From NCBI GenBank assembly GCA_944320785.1, contig CALUIR010000001.1:62001-126000 (forward strand): a stretch of 64,000 nucleotides of DNA, in the 5' to 3' direction. This document shows positions 42,789-50,900 of the stretch, one piece after another. Source of the DNA: an uncultured Bacteroidaceae bacterium. GTDB taxonomy: Bacteria; Bacteroidota; Bacteroidia; Bacteroidales; Bacteroidaceae. The stretch's first letter is position 1. Each line of letters opens with the position of its first letter. A model generated the notes under the pieces. That model was given only the letters and a program-made list of their open reading frames with translations, searched no databases and was not told the DNA's origin. Position numbers and translations under genes: made by a program.

Positions 42789-44972
42789 TTATTTTACATT
42801 CGACATTTCAAACTCCAGCGTGCCGCCGTTCATGAGGTCGTCGTAAGTGAACTTGAAGTCCTTCAGTTCCTGCCCGTTCATCTTCACGGACTTCACGTAT
42901 TTGTTCTCTTTCGACAAGTTGTGGGCGACCACGGTGAAAATCTTCCCGTTGGACAATTTGATGGATGCCTTCGGCAACTGGGGCGCGCCAATCACATACT
43001 CCAGGCTGGCCGGATCCATCGGATAGAAGCCCATGGCACTGAACACGTACCATGCCGACATTTGCCCGCAGTCGTCATTGCCGCACAAGCCGCCCGGCGT
43101 GGGCAGATAAAAGCGGTCAAACACCTCGCGCACCAATTCTGCCGTGCGGTCGTTGCGTCCGAGCAACGTGTACAGGTAAATGACATGGTGGCTCGGTTCG
43201 TTGCCATGCGCGTATTGTCCAATCAATCCGGTCACGTCTTTCACGAAACCGCCCTGCTCCACCCGTGTGTCTATCACGAAGAGTGAATCCAGTTTGGCCA
43301 ACGCCTTGTCCGTGCCGCCCATCAGTTCCACCAACCCGTCAATGTCCTGCTGCACATGCCACGTGTATTGCCAGGCATTTCCTTCGGTGTAATCGCCGCC
43401 TATCGTGCTGGCATGCGAGAGATGGAAGGCGTCAAACGGCGTGCGCCAGCGGCCTTTGGAGTCCTTGCCGCGCATCAGCCCGGTCTCTGCGTCATACAGG
43501 TTCTTGTAATACCGGGAACGTTCCATGAAAAACGCATAATCCTCCTCCTTGCCGAGCTTCTTGGCCAGCAACGCGGCGCAATAGTCATCGTAAGCTCCTT
43601 CCAAGGTGCGTGACACGGATTCATTCTTCACCAAGTCGAAAGGAAGATAGCCATGCTTCGCATAGAGGCCGGCATCGTAGCCCTCATGACTCGTGGTCAG
43701 GCTTTTCTTCACCCATTCATAAGCCCACTCCGGGTCGATGTCGGGAAAATCTTTCAGGCAGGCTTCCACCACCACGGGAACACCATGGTTGCCAATCATG
43801 CAATAAGTCTCTTTGCCCCATACCGGCCATATCGGCAGGCAACCGTACTGCTCCGCATGCAGGAGCATGCTGTTCACCATGGCCGGCACCACCTCCGGCG
43901 TGAAAAGCGTGTACAGGGGATGGGCGGCGCGGTAAGTGTCCCATAAAGAGAAGGTGGAAAAATATTTCCCGAAGGGCGACATTGCCACAGAGTCCTTCGG
44001 ATTGCGGTAACGCCCGTCGGTGTCGGCAATGTTGTTCGGCTGTATCAACAGGTGGTAAAGCGAGGTATAGAAATTGGTCTTCTGGTCGTCCGTGCCTTCT
44101 ATCTCGATGCGCGAGAGGTAGTTTTCCCATTTGCTTTCCGCGTTCCTTTTCACGCCTTCAAAGTCCCAGCCTTTCGCCTCCGAATCCATGTTGTGCTTCG
44201 CATTGTCAATGCTGACCATGGAAAAGGCCACTTTGGCCATGATTTCCTTTTCGTCCGGGAAACGCACCAGCTTGCCCGGCACTTCCCCTTCCTTCACGCC
44301 TTTCACTTCCTCAACAGAAACCATCGGCCGGTCGAAACGGACAATGAAATACAAATCACGTTCCACCCAGTTGTTGATGCGTTGGTAACCGCTGATGGTA
44401 TATTCATCTTCTTGCTGCACTTCGCAACGAAGCACGCGCCTGTCGTAACCATTCTGGCTGCCGACCACGCCGCTTTGGAAATTGAAATAAACCGCCGGCG
44501 CTTTGCCATCAAAGGTGTAGCGGTGCATCGCCACATGAGGCGTGGCCGTCAATTCCACCTTCACGGCATTGTCGGCCAGCTTCACGGCATAATATCCCGG
44601 CGTGGCCACTTCCGAATCCTTGCTGAAGGTGCTTTTGAATCCTTCCATCGTGCTTTTCCCACAGAAAGGCATCATCAGCAAGTCACCCATGTCGGGGCAT
44701 CCTGTCCCGTTCAGGCGGTTTTGGGAAAAGCCCTGCATGATGGTGTCCTCATAACGGTAGCCGCCGTAATAATCCCAACCGATGCAACCGGTCTGCGGGC
44801 CGGGCTGCATCATGCCAAACGGATATACGGCGCAGGGGAAAGTATGGCCCGTGTAAGTAGTGCCGATGAAGGGATCCACATATTGCGTATGGCCTTCAGG
44901 AGCTTGCTTGCCGCCGCCTGTGCAGGCCGACAGCACGGCAACGAATGAAAGGAAAGATACCAGTTTTCTCAT
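42789..44972 (-). CDS. GH92 family alpha-mannosidase-like lipoprotein
   Basis: This 727-residue lipoprotein (VLSACTGG lipobox) has an N-terminal beta-sandwich starting YVDPFIGTTYTGHTFPCAVY and a helical-barrel domain with GH92 signatures: FSLWDTYRAAHPLYTLFTPE, NGTGCPDMGDLLMMPF, and GNDDCGQMSAWYVFSAMGFY. GH92 enzymes are calcium-dependent exo-alpha-mannosidases in characterised cases. Its presence in a locus otherwise suggesting pectin-type glycans is notable, and its true linkage is open. It is the first gene of block 1, facing a 780-bp intergenic region that separates it from the regulator gene. Confidence 0.94.
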   Translation of the reverse strand: MRKLVSFLSFVAVLSACTGGGKQAPEGHTQYVDPFIGTTYTGHTFPCAVYPFGMMQPGPQTGCIGWDYYGGYRYEDTIMQGFSQNRLNGTGCPDMGDLLMMPFCGKSTMEGFKSTFSKDSEVATPGYYAVKLADNAVKVELTATPHVAMHRYTFDGKAPAVYFNFQSGVVGSQNGYDRRVLRCEVQQEDEYTISGYQRINNWVERDLYFIVRFDRPMVSVEEVKGVKEGEVPGKLVRFPDEKEIMAKVAFSMVSIDNAKHNMDSEAKGWDFEGVKRNAESKWENYLSRIEIEGTDDQKTNFYTSLYHLLIQPNNIADTDGRYRNPKDSVAMSPFGKYFSTFSLWDTYRAAHPLYTLFTPEVVPAMVNSMLLHAEQYGCLPIWPVWGKETYCMIGNHGVPVVVEACLKDFPDIDPEWAYEWVKKSLTTSHEGYDAGLYAKHGYLPFDLVKNESVSRTLEGAYDDYCAALLAKKLGKEEDYAFFMERSRYYKNLYDAETGLMRGKDSKGRWRTPFDAFHLSHASTIGGDYTEGNAWQYTWHVQQDIDGLVELMGGTDKALAKLDSLFVIDTRVEQGGFVKDVTGLIGQYAHGNEPSHHVIYLYTLLGRNDRTAELVREVFDRFYLPTPGGLCGNDDCGQMSAWYVFSAMGFYPMDPASLEYVIGAPQLPKASIKLSNGKIFTVVAHNLSKENKYVKSVKMNGQELKDFKFTYDDLMNGGTLEFEMSNVK

Positions 44973-45250
44973 CTTTATTAAGACTAAGGCGTTCGTAAAT
45001 TAAGTTAGCATTCAATCAATCCGTCCGGGCAACGCACACCGGCAACCTTGCCATGCCTGCCAAAACGTGTTGCGAAATTACAAGGGGCGGGTTAACAAAA
45101 CCTTAACCATGCATTAATTTCCAAATAAATTAAAAAATATTTTTTAATCCATTGATTTTACGCCGATTACGGGATTGTTGCGGCATATTAACCACACCTT
45201 AACAAAACATTAACAGGAAGAATGCGGCCATTAATTAAGGCAAAATTCAT
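44973..45250. other. AT-rich intergenic region, probable promoter zone of GH92
   Basis: The segment has very AT-rich DNA at 45095-45165 and repeated TTAAC motifs (for example GGTTAACAAAACCTTAACC at 45090-45108, a short inverted repeat). On the minus strand TAATTTCG (45073-45080) matches the -7 consensus at seven of eight positions, but a TTG lies only 15 bp upstream, too close. I do not see a convincing primary-sigma promoter, which would fit activator-dependent expression of block 1. Confidence 0.45.
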
Positions 45251-45361
45251 GCAGGCTGCGGGCAAAAAGCTGCGAGCCACGGGAACATTTAACCGCAGTT
45301 GCGGGAAGATTCAACGGGCAGGCTTGCAAGGCCGGGAAAACGGTTCACAGAACTTTTCAAA

Positions 45362-45396
45362 AAAGTTCAGCAACAATTGCATAAAAGTCCAGCAAC
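45362..45396. repeat. Pair of 13-bp direct repeats spaced 22 bp
   Basis: AAAGTTCAGCAAC (45362-45374) and AAAGTCCAGCAAC (45384-45396) differ at one base and start 22 bp apart, close to two helical turns. They lie between the regulator gene and GH92. Confidence 0.7.
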
Positions 45397-45501
45397 TTTT
45401 CGCAAAACTTCTTAGAACCATTCCCCAAAGCCTCCCATGTCCTTTTCCCACTTGGCGGGTTGGCAAGGAGACAAGGTTCCAGGGATTTCGGGTTCCGGCA
45501 C

Positions 45502-45580
45502 CAAGCTTCAGGCAAAACCTTTCAAGGTTTCAGGAAAAGCCTCCTGACGTTTGGGGCAAAACCTTGGAAGGTTTTCCAAA
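45502..45580. repeat. Nested direct and inverted repeats (AAACCTT/AAGGTTT type)
   Basis: CAAGCTTCAGGCAAAA (from 45502) and CAAGGTTTCAGGAAAA (from 45523) are near-direct repeats 21 bp apart. GGCAAAACCTT recurs at 45511 and 45555, 44 bp apart. Two small palindromes share one pattern: AAACCTTTCAAGGTTT inside the first copy, and the perfect AAAACCTTGGAAGGTTTT (45558-45575) in the second. Confidence 0.65.
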
Positions 45581-45626
45581 AAACTTTGGGAGCATCTTCC
45601 GGGAAGCCCGGCAGGACACTTTCGCC

Positions 45627-45702
45627 TTTCCCAATAAAATTTTGATTTTTACCTGAAAAGTGGGCGCATTTTACCTGAAAATTTCCGGATTTTATTGGGA
45701 AA
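45627..45702. repeat. 14-bp inverted repeat enclosing two 22-bp-spaced direct repeats
   Basis: TTTCCCAATAAAAT (45627-45640) and its exact complement (45689-45702) flank two identical TTTTACCTGAAAA copies at 45647-45659 and 45669-45681, which start 22 bp apart. The structure lies 49 bp beyond the regulator's stop codon. It may be an operator, a terminator-like fold of the regulator transcript, or both; there is no clean T-run after a GC-rich stem. Confidence 0.75.
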
Positions 45703-45750
45703 AGATTCCGGCAACTTGCCCGCCTGCCGGAATGCCGGAAGGGAGGAACG

Positions 45751-48261
45751 CTACGGGCGAATGAGTTCATCGTAGGCCAGCTTCGGATCGGAGCCGAGGA
45801 TACGGCGGTAGTCCTGCACGAACTTGTCGTAGCAAAGCTTGGAACTCCCCTTCTGCCCCAGCCGGAACAAGGCTTTGCACTTGACCTGCACCGCTTCCTC
45901 ATCCAAATTGTCATGCAGCAAGATGGCATTGGCTATCCTGACCTGAAGGTTCAGGTCGGCCTCCACCTCCGGCAAGGACATGGAACGTTGCAAGATTTCT
46001 ATCAGCAGGTTGGAATAAGACGACTTGTAGTCGTCCACCCATTCATTGGTGACGTTGGGAAGAAGCATCCCGCCCTGCGCGATGTCCAAGATGGCATCCA
46101 ATAGGCCGAGGTCCATCCTTTTCTCCTCTTTCTCTTTCTGCAGGAGGAGCATGATTTCACGGTAGTCGCACCTCACCCCTTCGCCGATTTCAATGAACCA
46201 ATAAGACTTCCGGTTCACCACCAGCACATTCCCCACCTTCTCCAGCAGCAGCCGCAGCTTTCGGATATTCACGCTGCGGTTGTTGGATGCCTGCGACTTG
46301 CTCATGCCCATCCAGAACGTCTCGTCCAATTTGTCGGAAGTGACTTTCTTCCCGTCACGGATGGTGTTCAACAGGATGAACAGGAACAATTGCTTCACGA
46401 CGGAAGTGAAACTGTCGGTGATGTCATGCCCTTCCTTGTCGAACACTTGGAAACCGCCCAAAAGCTTGATGGTGGAAACAGGGGACTTCAGTTCCACCGG
46501 CGGCACGCTCCCCGCCGACTGCGCCGGAGAAGACGGCGCATCTGCCGGATGCCTGCGCTTCTTCTTCCGCCAAAGCAACCAAACGATGCCGCTCCCCGCC
46601 AGCAGGACGGCCGCGACAATGCCCGCCCATGCCCGGAAGCCCAACGGAAAGCCGCTCGCCTGAACCACGTCCGACACCTGCAACGGCGGATAAGCCAACG
46701 AATAAATGTCCACGCTATAACCGGCCGCATCCTGCTTTTGCAGGACAATGGCGTACAGCAAGGATTTCTTCCGGTCCAAAAAGAGATTGCAGCACGACTC
46801 CATGTCATAGAAGTTGTAAGGAATGGAATCGGCAATCAACGAGACGGAAGCATCCGAAAGGCGGATTTCACACAAATTCAAATGGGTATGGAAACGATTG
46901 TTGTTGTAGGACAATGCATAGAGCTTGCCGCCATCCAAGACCATCGACGAAGCAAAGGCGGCAGGCTTCTTGGGGAAATCCAAGTCGAAGAGCTTCCGGC
47001 AAGTGCCTTCCCGGGAATCCAACTCATAGAGGTCATTGAAATTCTTGGGATATTCCTCCTGCCGCCCGGATATGCTGCCATAACCGCCCAATATCAGGAA
47101 ACGCCCTTCGCCCAAATATCCCAATGCCGACAGGTAACGGGGAGAGATGGAGTCCACCAGGTTGTTCATCACCCAATCGCCTCCTTCCAATGGATGAACC
47201 GTCAGCCATGCCTTGTAGAACTGGTAGCCATAGCCCCCGAACGTCACCAAGCAATCCCTTTCTTCATCGATAAAGCGGTTATGGTGATGGGCAGGGGCAA
47301 AGCGTTGGTCTTGGCGTTCGCCCGACCATGCCTCTTTTTCAAAGTCATAGAAAATGAAGTCAGGGTACAACAAATCGTAAGATATCAACCTGTCCCTCTT
47401 GGCATCGTAAATCATCTGGCTGGTGGCGCCCGCTGCAAACGGCGAACCGCCCTGCGTCTTCACCCGGCGAAGGCGGTGGCTTGCGAAATCAAAATAGAAC
47501 ATCGAATCGGTCGTGGCAATGAAAAGGCGGTCGCCCACCGAGTCAAGCGCCAATTGGGCATACCGCTCCGCCACGGGAATGGAGTACTCCTTCCGCCATT
47601 TGATGTACCGGTCTATCTCCCAATTCCCGTTCTCCACAAGGGCGGCCCGATGGGCAACCTCATCATACACCTTCCCATCCGCATACCTGTCCAGCCGCCA
47701 ATGATAGCAGGTGTCGCCGTCCACATCCCGAAGCACCACGTCCTTTATGGTAATGGGAGGCACATCGGTGCTATAGTCTTTGCCGAACACGACCCGCACT
47801 TGCCGCAAGGAAGGGAGCGCGTAAGGGATGGACGCAAGGCTGTCGTTGATGAAACAACGTGTCGTGTCACGGAGGAATTCCAGTTTCACCTTGCTCCAGT
47901 CATCCACATCCTGCGGAGGCTGAATCTGGAAATTCACATTGGCCAAGGCATGGTCGCCGTCTATCAGCACGCAATTCAGTTTGCGGCCGTTGATATTGGA
48001 AATGACATCCAAGCTCACATCTTCAGAAATGACACGGCACACATAACCGTAGGTCTGCACGAAAAGGTTGAACTTTATGTCAAACTCCAAGGAAAAGCCA
48101 CGGGGAAACGACAAGGGTTTGCCGGGGGCAAGGTCCAACGACGTGCGCACATCCTGGTTCACGTCATGAGAACTGAACGTCAACCCATAATGAGGGACTT
48201 CCCCGCTAAGTGAAAGGGAAAAGAAAACCCCAAAATAGCATAACAATAACTTTCTTATCAT
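45751..48261 (-). CDS. Membrane-spanning one-component regulator: jelly-roll, Kelch propeller, TM, SARP-like wHTH + BTAD-like domain
   Basis: This 836-residue protein has a signal peptide (MIRKLLLCYFGVFFSLSLSG), a LamG-like sandwich at about residues 25-200 (GFSLEFDIKFNLFVQTYGYV), a Kelch/galactose-oxidase-like propeller at about 220-520 (FLILGGYGSISGRQ; LVTFGGYGYQFY), one membrane segment at about 543-567 ending in WRKKKRR, and a proline-rich linker. The cytoplasmic part has a winged helix (about 597-700, IKLLGGFQVFDKEGHDITD; NNRSVNIRKLRLLLEKVGNV) and a helical BTAD-like repeat to the end. The inside half resembles SARP-type transcription activators. I infer that it senses a glycan outside and binds DNA directly. 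The start at 48261 is chosen for its signal peptide and because the promoter box lies at 48287-48294, inside the longer frame that begins at 48321. Confidence 0.82.
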   Translation of the reverse strand: MIRKLLLCYFGVFFSLSLSGEVPHYGLTFSSHDVNQDVRTSLDLAPGKPLSFPRGFSLEFDIKFNLFVQTYGYVCRVISEDVSLDVISNINGRKLNCVLIDGDHALANVNFQIQPPQDVDDWSKVKLEFLRDTTRCFINDSLASIPYALPSLRQVRVVFGKDYSTDVPPITIKDVVLRDVDGDTCYHWRLDRYADGKVYDEVAHRAALVENGNWEIDRYIKWRKEYSIPVAERYAQLALDSVGDRLFIATTDSMFYFDFASHRLRRVKTQGGSPFAAGATSQMIYDAKRDRLISYDLLYPDFIFYDFEKEAWSGERQDQRFAPAHHHNRFIDEERDCLVTFGGYGYQFYKAWLTVHPLEGGDWVMNNLVDSISPRYLSALGYLGEGRFLILGGYGSISGRQEEYPKNFNDLYELDSREGTCRKLFDLDFPKKPAAFASSMVLDGGKLYALSYNNNRFHTHLNLCEIRLSDASVSLIADSIPYNFYDMESCCNLFLDRKKSLLYAIVLQKQDAAGYSVDIYSLAYPPLQVSDVVQASGFPLGFRAWAGIVAAVLLAGSGIVWLLWRKKKRRHPADAPSSPAQSAGSVPPVELKSPVSTIKLLGGFQVFDKEGHDITDSFTSVVKQLFLFILLNTIRDGKKVTSDKLDETFWMGMSKSQASNNRSVNIRKLRLLLEKVGNVLVVNRKSYWFIEIGEGVRCDYREIMLLLQKEKEEKRMDLGLLDAILDIAQGGMLLPNVTNEWVDDYKSSYSNLLIEILQRSMSLPEVEADLNLQVRIANAILLHDNLDEEAVQVKCKALFRLGQKGSSKLCYDKFVQDYRRILGSDPKLAYDELIRP

Positions 48262-48286
48262 AAAAGCCCTCTTCCGTAACGCTCCA

Positions 48287-48294
48287 CAAAGATA
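48287..48294 (-). promoter_or_regulatory. Promoter -7 box of the regulator gene
   Basis: TATCTTTG on the minus strand is a perfect TAnnTTTG match 26 bp before the ATG at 48261. No TTG lies at the usual distance upstream, so basal expression may be weak. It supports the shorter coding sequence for the regulator. Confidence 0.5.
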
Positions 48295-48361
48295 CAAAAG
48301 TTTTTTATCCGATATTGACATATCCCGAAAGAACTTTTACACGCAGCATTTTAACCGCCTC

Positions 48362-49735
48362 TCAGTCAACAAGGCGGGCAAGCCTCCGTACCGCAGCCCC
48401 CCGGCACACAACCGAGGAACCGGCATCCTTGCAATCCACCAACTCAAGGTAAGAACCGTCTTGCGACTCGAAACCCACCTTGTTGCCGAACGAAAGGCAA
48501 CCGTACAGGTACATGCTGTTCTTGTCCGCGCCGGGGCTGCCGGATGTGTTGACCCAATAGCCCGATTCACGGTTCGCCTCCGAAACGCAACCATAGGCAA
48601 ACATCTGGCTGGCATAGCCTCCCTCATCCTGCAAGATTTCGGAACAAATGGCAAAACCGTAGCGGTTCTTCCGGCATACCGCATCGTAAACGGTCTCGTG
48701 GGCGCCGTACCCGCTTCCTATCCCGAACTTGCCATTATACTCGAAAAGGCCGCCACGCACCACGCCTTCACAGCGTTCATGATTGGAATAGCCGTCGTCA
48801 TAATTGTCGTGCGACCAGCAATCCACCAGCGTGACACTCGTGTGCTTCGCCTGCGGATGGTTGCCTTCCAGAAGATGCGCATGGCCGTTGAAGCCGTCGC
48901 CATTGCCGCTTTCCGTGAAGGCACGGGCCGCCTCGCAACGCACCAGCTCGATGCCGGACGACATGTGGTACATGAAGCAACCGCCGGCAAACACATACAT
49001 CGCCGCGCAATCCACAATCCGTGCGCCCGAGCAACGCGACAAGTCAAAGGGGGCATACAGCGACTCGATGCCTATCATGGACAAAACCACCGCATCATTC
49101 CCGCCATAAACGCCTTTCCCGCCGGGCAAATACAAGGGATGCCCGGCCAAGTCCGTCCCTTCCGCAAGGCTGAAGTACAAGAACCCTGCGCTTTCGTCAT
49201 AATAATAGGAAGGGGAAGAAGCAGCTTCCACCGCCTCAATGGACGCGACACGGGCCAAAGGCAGCGAGGAGCAACGGTACGCCTTTCCCCGCTGGAGGGG
49301 ATGATGTTCCGCTGCAGGAACCAAGGTGGAAGGGTCGTCCACGTCATGTTGGAAGATTCTGTAGTGCGGAGACGTGCTGGGCAACCCGGCACGCGCCTTC
49401 AAGACTTTGCGGTAGCCCGGCAACGGTTCGGCCTTGTCCACGCATTGGCCGCCCAGCAGGCGCACTCTCTCGCCGGCGTATGCCTTGATGAGCAGGCTCC
49501 GCCGTCCCGGCTTTTGGGAAATATTGATAGCTTCGTGATAATCGCCGCCCCGTATCACAAGGGTGGCATCGGCGGAGGTTTCCTCCAACGCCTTGCGGAT
49601 GGTGCGGTAAGGGCGGGAGAACGTCCCGTCGTTGGCATCGCTCCCGGTGGTGGAGACGTAGGCGACCGCGTTGCCGCTCCACACAAAGCCTGCGCCGCAG
49701 AACAGGGCAAACAGGCAAAAGATTATCTTTTTCAT
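48362..49735 (-). CDS. Secreted pectate-lyase-like beta-helix protein (DUF1565/PL9-like)
   Basis: This 457-residue secreted protein (signal peptide to about residue 22, after VWSGNA) begins AYVSTTGSDANDGTFSRPYR and TIRKALEETSADATLVIRGG, the typical opening of DUF1565/PL9-like right-handed beta-helix proteins. Later turns include DGFNGHAHLLEGNHPQAKHT and DCWSHDNYDDGYSNHE, where clustered His/Asp residues could form a metal-binding active site as in pectate lyase-type enzymes. Family and catalysis are not certain. It lies between the Smr gene (45 bp) and the regulator (about 100 bp), apart from block 1, so it may be the regulator's own companion. Confidence 0.78.
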   Translation of the reverse strand: MKKIIFCLFALFCGAGFVWSGNAVAYVSTTGSDANDGTFSRPYRTIRKALEETSADATLVIRGGDYHEAINISQKPGRRSLLIKAYAGERVRLLGGQCVDKAEPLPGYRKVLKARAGLPSTSPHYRIFQHDVDDPSTLVPAAEHHPLQRGKAYRCSSLPLARVASIEAVEAASSPSYYYDESAGFLYFSLAEGTDLAGHPLYLPGGKGVYGGNDAVVLSMIGIESLYAPFDLSRCSGARIVDCAAMYVFAGGCFMYHMSSGIELVRCEAARAFTESGNGDGFNGHAHLLEGNHPQAKHTSVTLVDCWSHDNYDDGYSNHERCEGVVRGGLFEYNGKFGIGSGYGAHETVYDAVCRKNRYGFAICSEILQDEGGYASQMFAYGCVSEANRESGYWVNTSGSPGADKNSMYLYGCLSFGNKVGFESQDGSYLELVDCKDAGSSVVCRGAAVRRLARLVD

Positions 49736-49780
49736 GGCACTCGTCTATTAAAAGTTGAATGGGTTCCTGATGCTTTCCCG

Positions 49781-50845
49781 TCAATGGATGGTCACCAACG
49801 TGGCACCGAAGCCGTATTCGCGGAAAGAGGCATCCTGGTAGAGGCACGACTTGTAACGGCGCTTCAGTTCGTCGATGACGGCCTTGCGCAGCACGCCATC
49901 GCCTTTCCCGTGGATGAACACGATTTTCTGGCCCCGGCGCGCCTTGTGCTGTTCCATCACTTCGCGGAACTTGTCCAACTGGTAATTCAGGATTTCCGAA
50001 TTGCTCATCCCGGCCGTGGAGTCCAACAATTCGGAAGCATGCAGGTCCACTTCGAGGATTTCCGGCTTCGCCACGGGCTGCTTCTTCTGCGCTGGCTTCG
50101 GCTGGATGTCCTCCTTTTTCTTCCAAAATGCCTCTTTCAGTTCGTCGGCATTGGCCAACATCTGGCGGGCCGGCTCGTCATTGCTCACAATGTCGCACAT
50201 GAGCGACGGGACGTCAAAGAACACAGATTCGCGGAAAGCATGCAATTTGTAGAATTTCACCGTGTCGAGCCTCAATTCCACACACATGGCAGGTTTCATC
50301 AAAAAGGTGCGGCCCGGCTTGAAAGGCAACAACTGGACGGCCACATGCTCCAATTCGTTCAAGTCCTCCCGCCCGAAAGTTTCCAGCCAGTCCTTCATGT
50401 TCGGCTCCAAGAGGCCGTGCGCCCGCACTTTCCATGCATGGCCTTCTGCGCTCAGGTAGGTGTAATACAGGCTGTAATTGCTGTCGTTCACCAGATAAGC
50501 GTCAAATTTCGTCGAGGAAATGGCCTTCACGTCCTCCGGCACGTAGGCCAGCGACACGTTCAGCACGTTCCCTTCCCTCCGCTCCGGGGCACGGAACGTC
50601 ACCGGGCGGTCGTCCTCTTCCTCATGCACCGGCTGGGGCATCTTCTTCGCCTCCGGCTTGGGCGGCTGCGCCGGTTTCCGCTCCATGTTGTAAGCATCCG
50701 TATCCACCACCACGCATTCGCGCACCGGCATCGGAATGTCGAAGCCGTCTGCATCCTCCACCAAAACGATGTCCTTGCCTTGGAAGCCTTTCACTTTGCC
50801 GCCTCCCACTTCGTTCAGGAAGCGCACTTTGTCTCCTATCTTCAT
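49781..50845 (-). CDS. DUF2027 + Smr domain protein
   Basis: This 354-residue cytosolic protein has an N-terminal SH3-like region ([20 protein letters not shown]), a proline-rich linker at about residues 57-75, the DUF2027 core ([18 protein letters not shown]), a Lys/Pro-rich linker and a C-terminal Smr domain ([37 protein letters not shown]). Smr domains can act as DNA or RNA endonucleases in MutS2-type systems, with the H-G-x-G motif present here. This fusion is common in Bacteroidales, and its role is unproven. It starts 55 nt after lipB ends. Confidence 0.92.
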   Translation of the reverse strand: MKIGDKVRFLNEVGGGKVKGFQGKDIVLVEDADGFDIPMPVRECVVVDTDAYNMERKPAQPPKPEAKKMPQPVHEEEDDRPVTFRAPERREGNVLNVSLAYVPEDVKAISSTKFDAYLVNDSNYSLYYTYLSAEGHAWKVRAHGLLEPNMKDWLETFGREDLNELEHVAVQLLPFKPGRTFLMKPAMCVELRLDTVKFYKLHAFRESVFFDVPSLMCDIVSNDEPARQMLANADELKEAFWKKKEDIQPKPAQKKQPVAKPEILEVDLHASELLDSTAGMSNSEILNYQLDKFREVMEQHKARRGQKIVFIHGKGDGVLRKAVIDELKRRYKSCLYQDASFREYGFGATLVTIH

Positions 50846-50900
50846 GTCTTTATCCTTTCGTCTATATGTACAAATACAACAAGTTCCTCAAAAAAACAGT

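Noticed and set aside
44973..45250. Primary-sigma promoter for GH92
   Set aside because: The best candidate box has one mismatch and a wrong spacer, so I recorded the region only as a probable promoter zone.
45222..45656. Plus-strand open frame of 144 codons in the regulator-GH92 gap
   Set aside because: Its translation follows the nucleotide repeats (recurring Phe-Gln-Gly-Phe type segments), it has no recognisable domain or promoter, and it spans structures better explained as cis-acting repeats.
46390..48213. Plus-strand frame of 607 codons opposite the regulator
   Set aside because: It lies wholly antisense to a gene with clear domains and has low-complexity His/Arg/Gln-rich composition typical of shadow frames. 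The same applies to long frames opposite serA, glgB, lipB, the esterases and the protease.
29793..49735. ECF sigma factor or hybrid two-component regulator for the locus
   Set aside because: I found no sigma-70-like, FecR-like, histidine kinase or response-regulator gene between 11 and 50 kb; the only candidate regulator is the SARP-like membrane protein.
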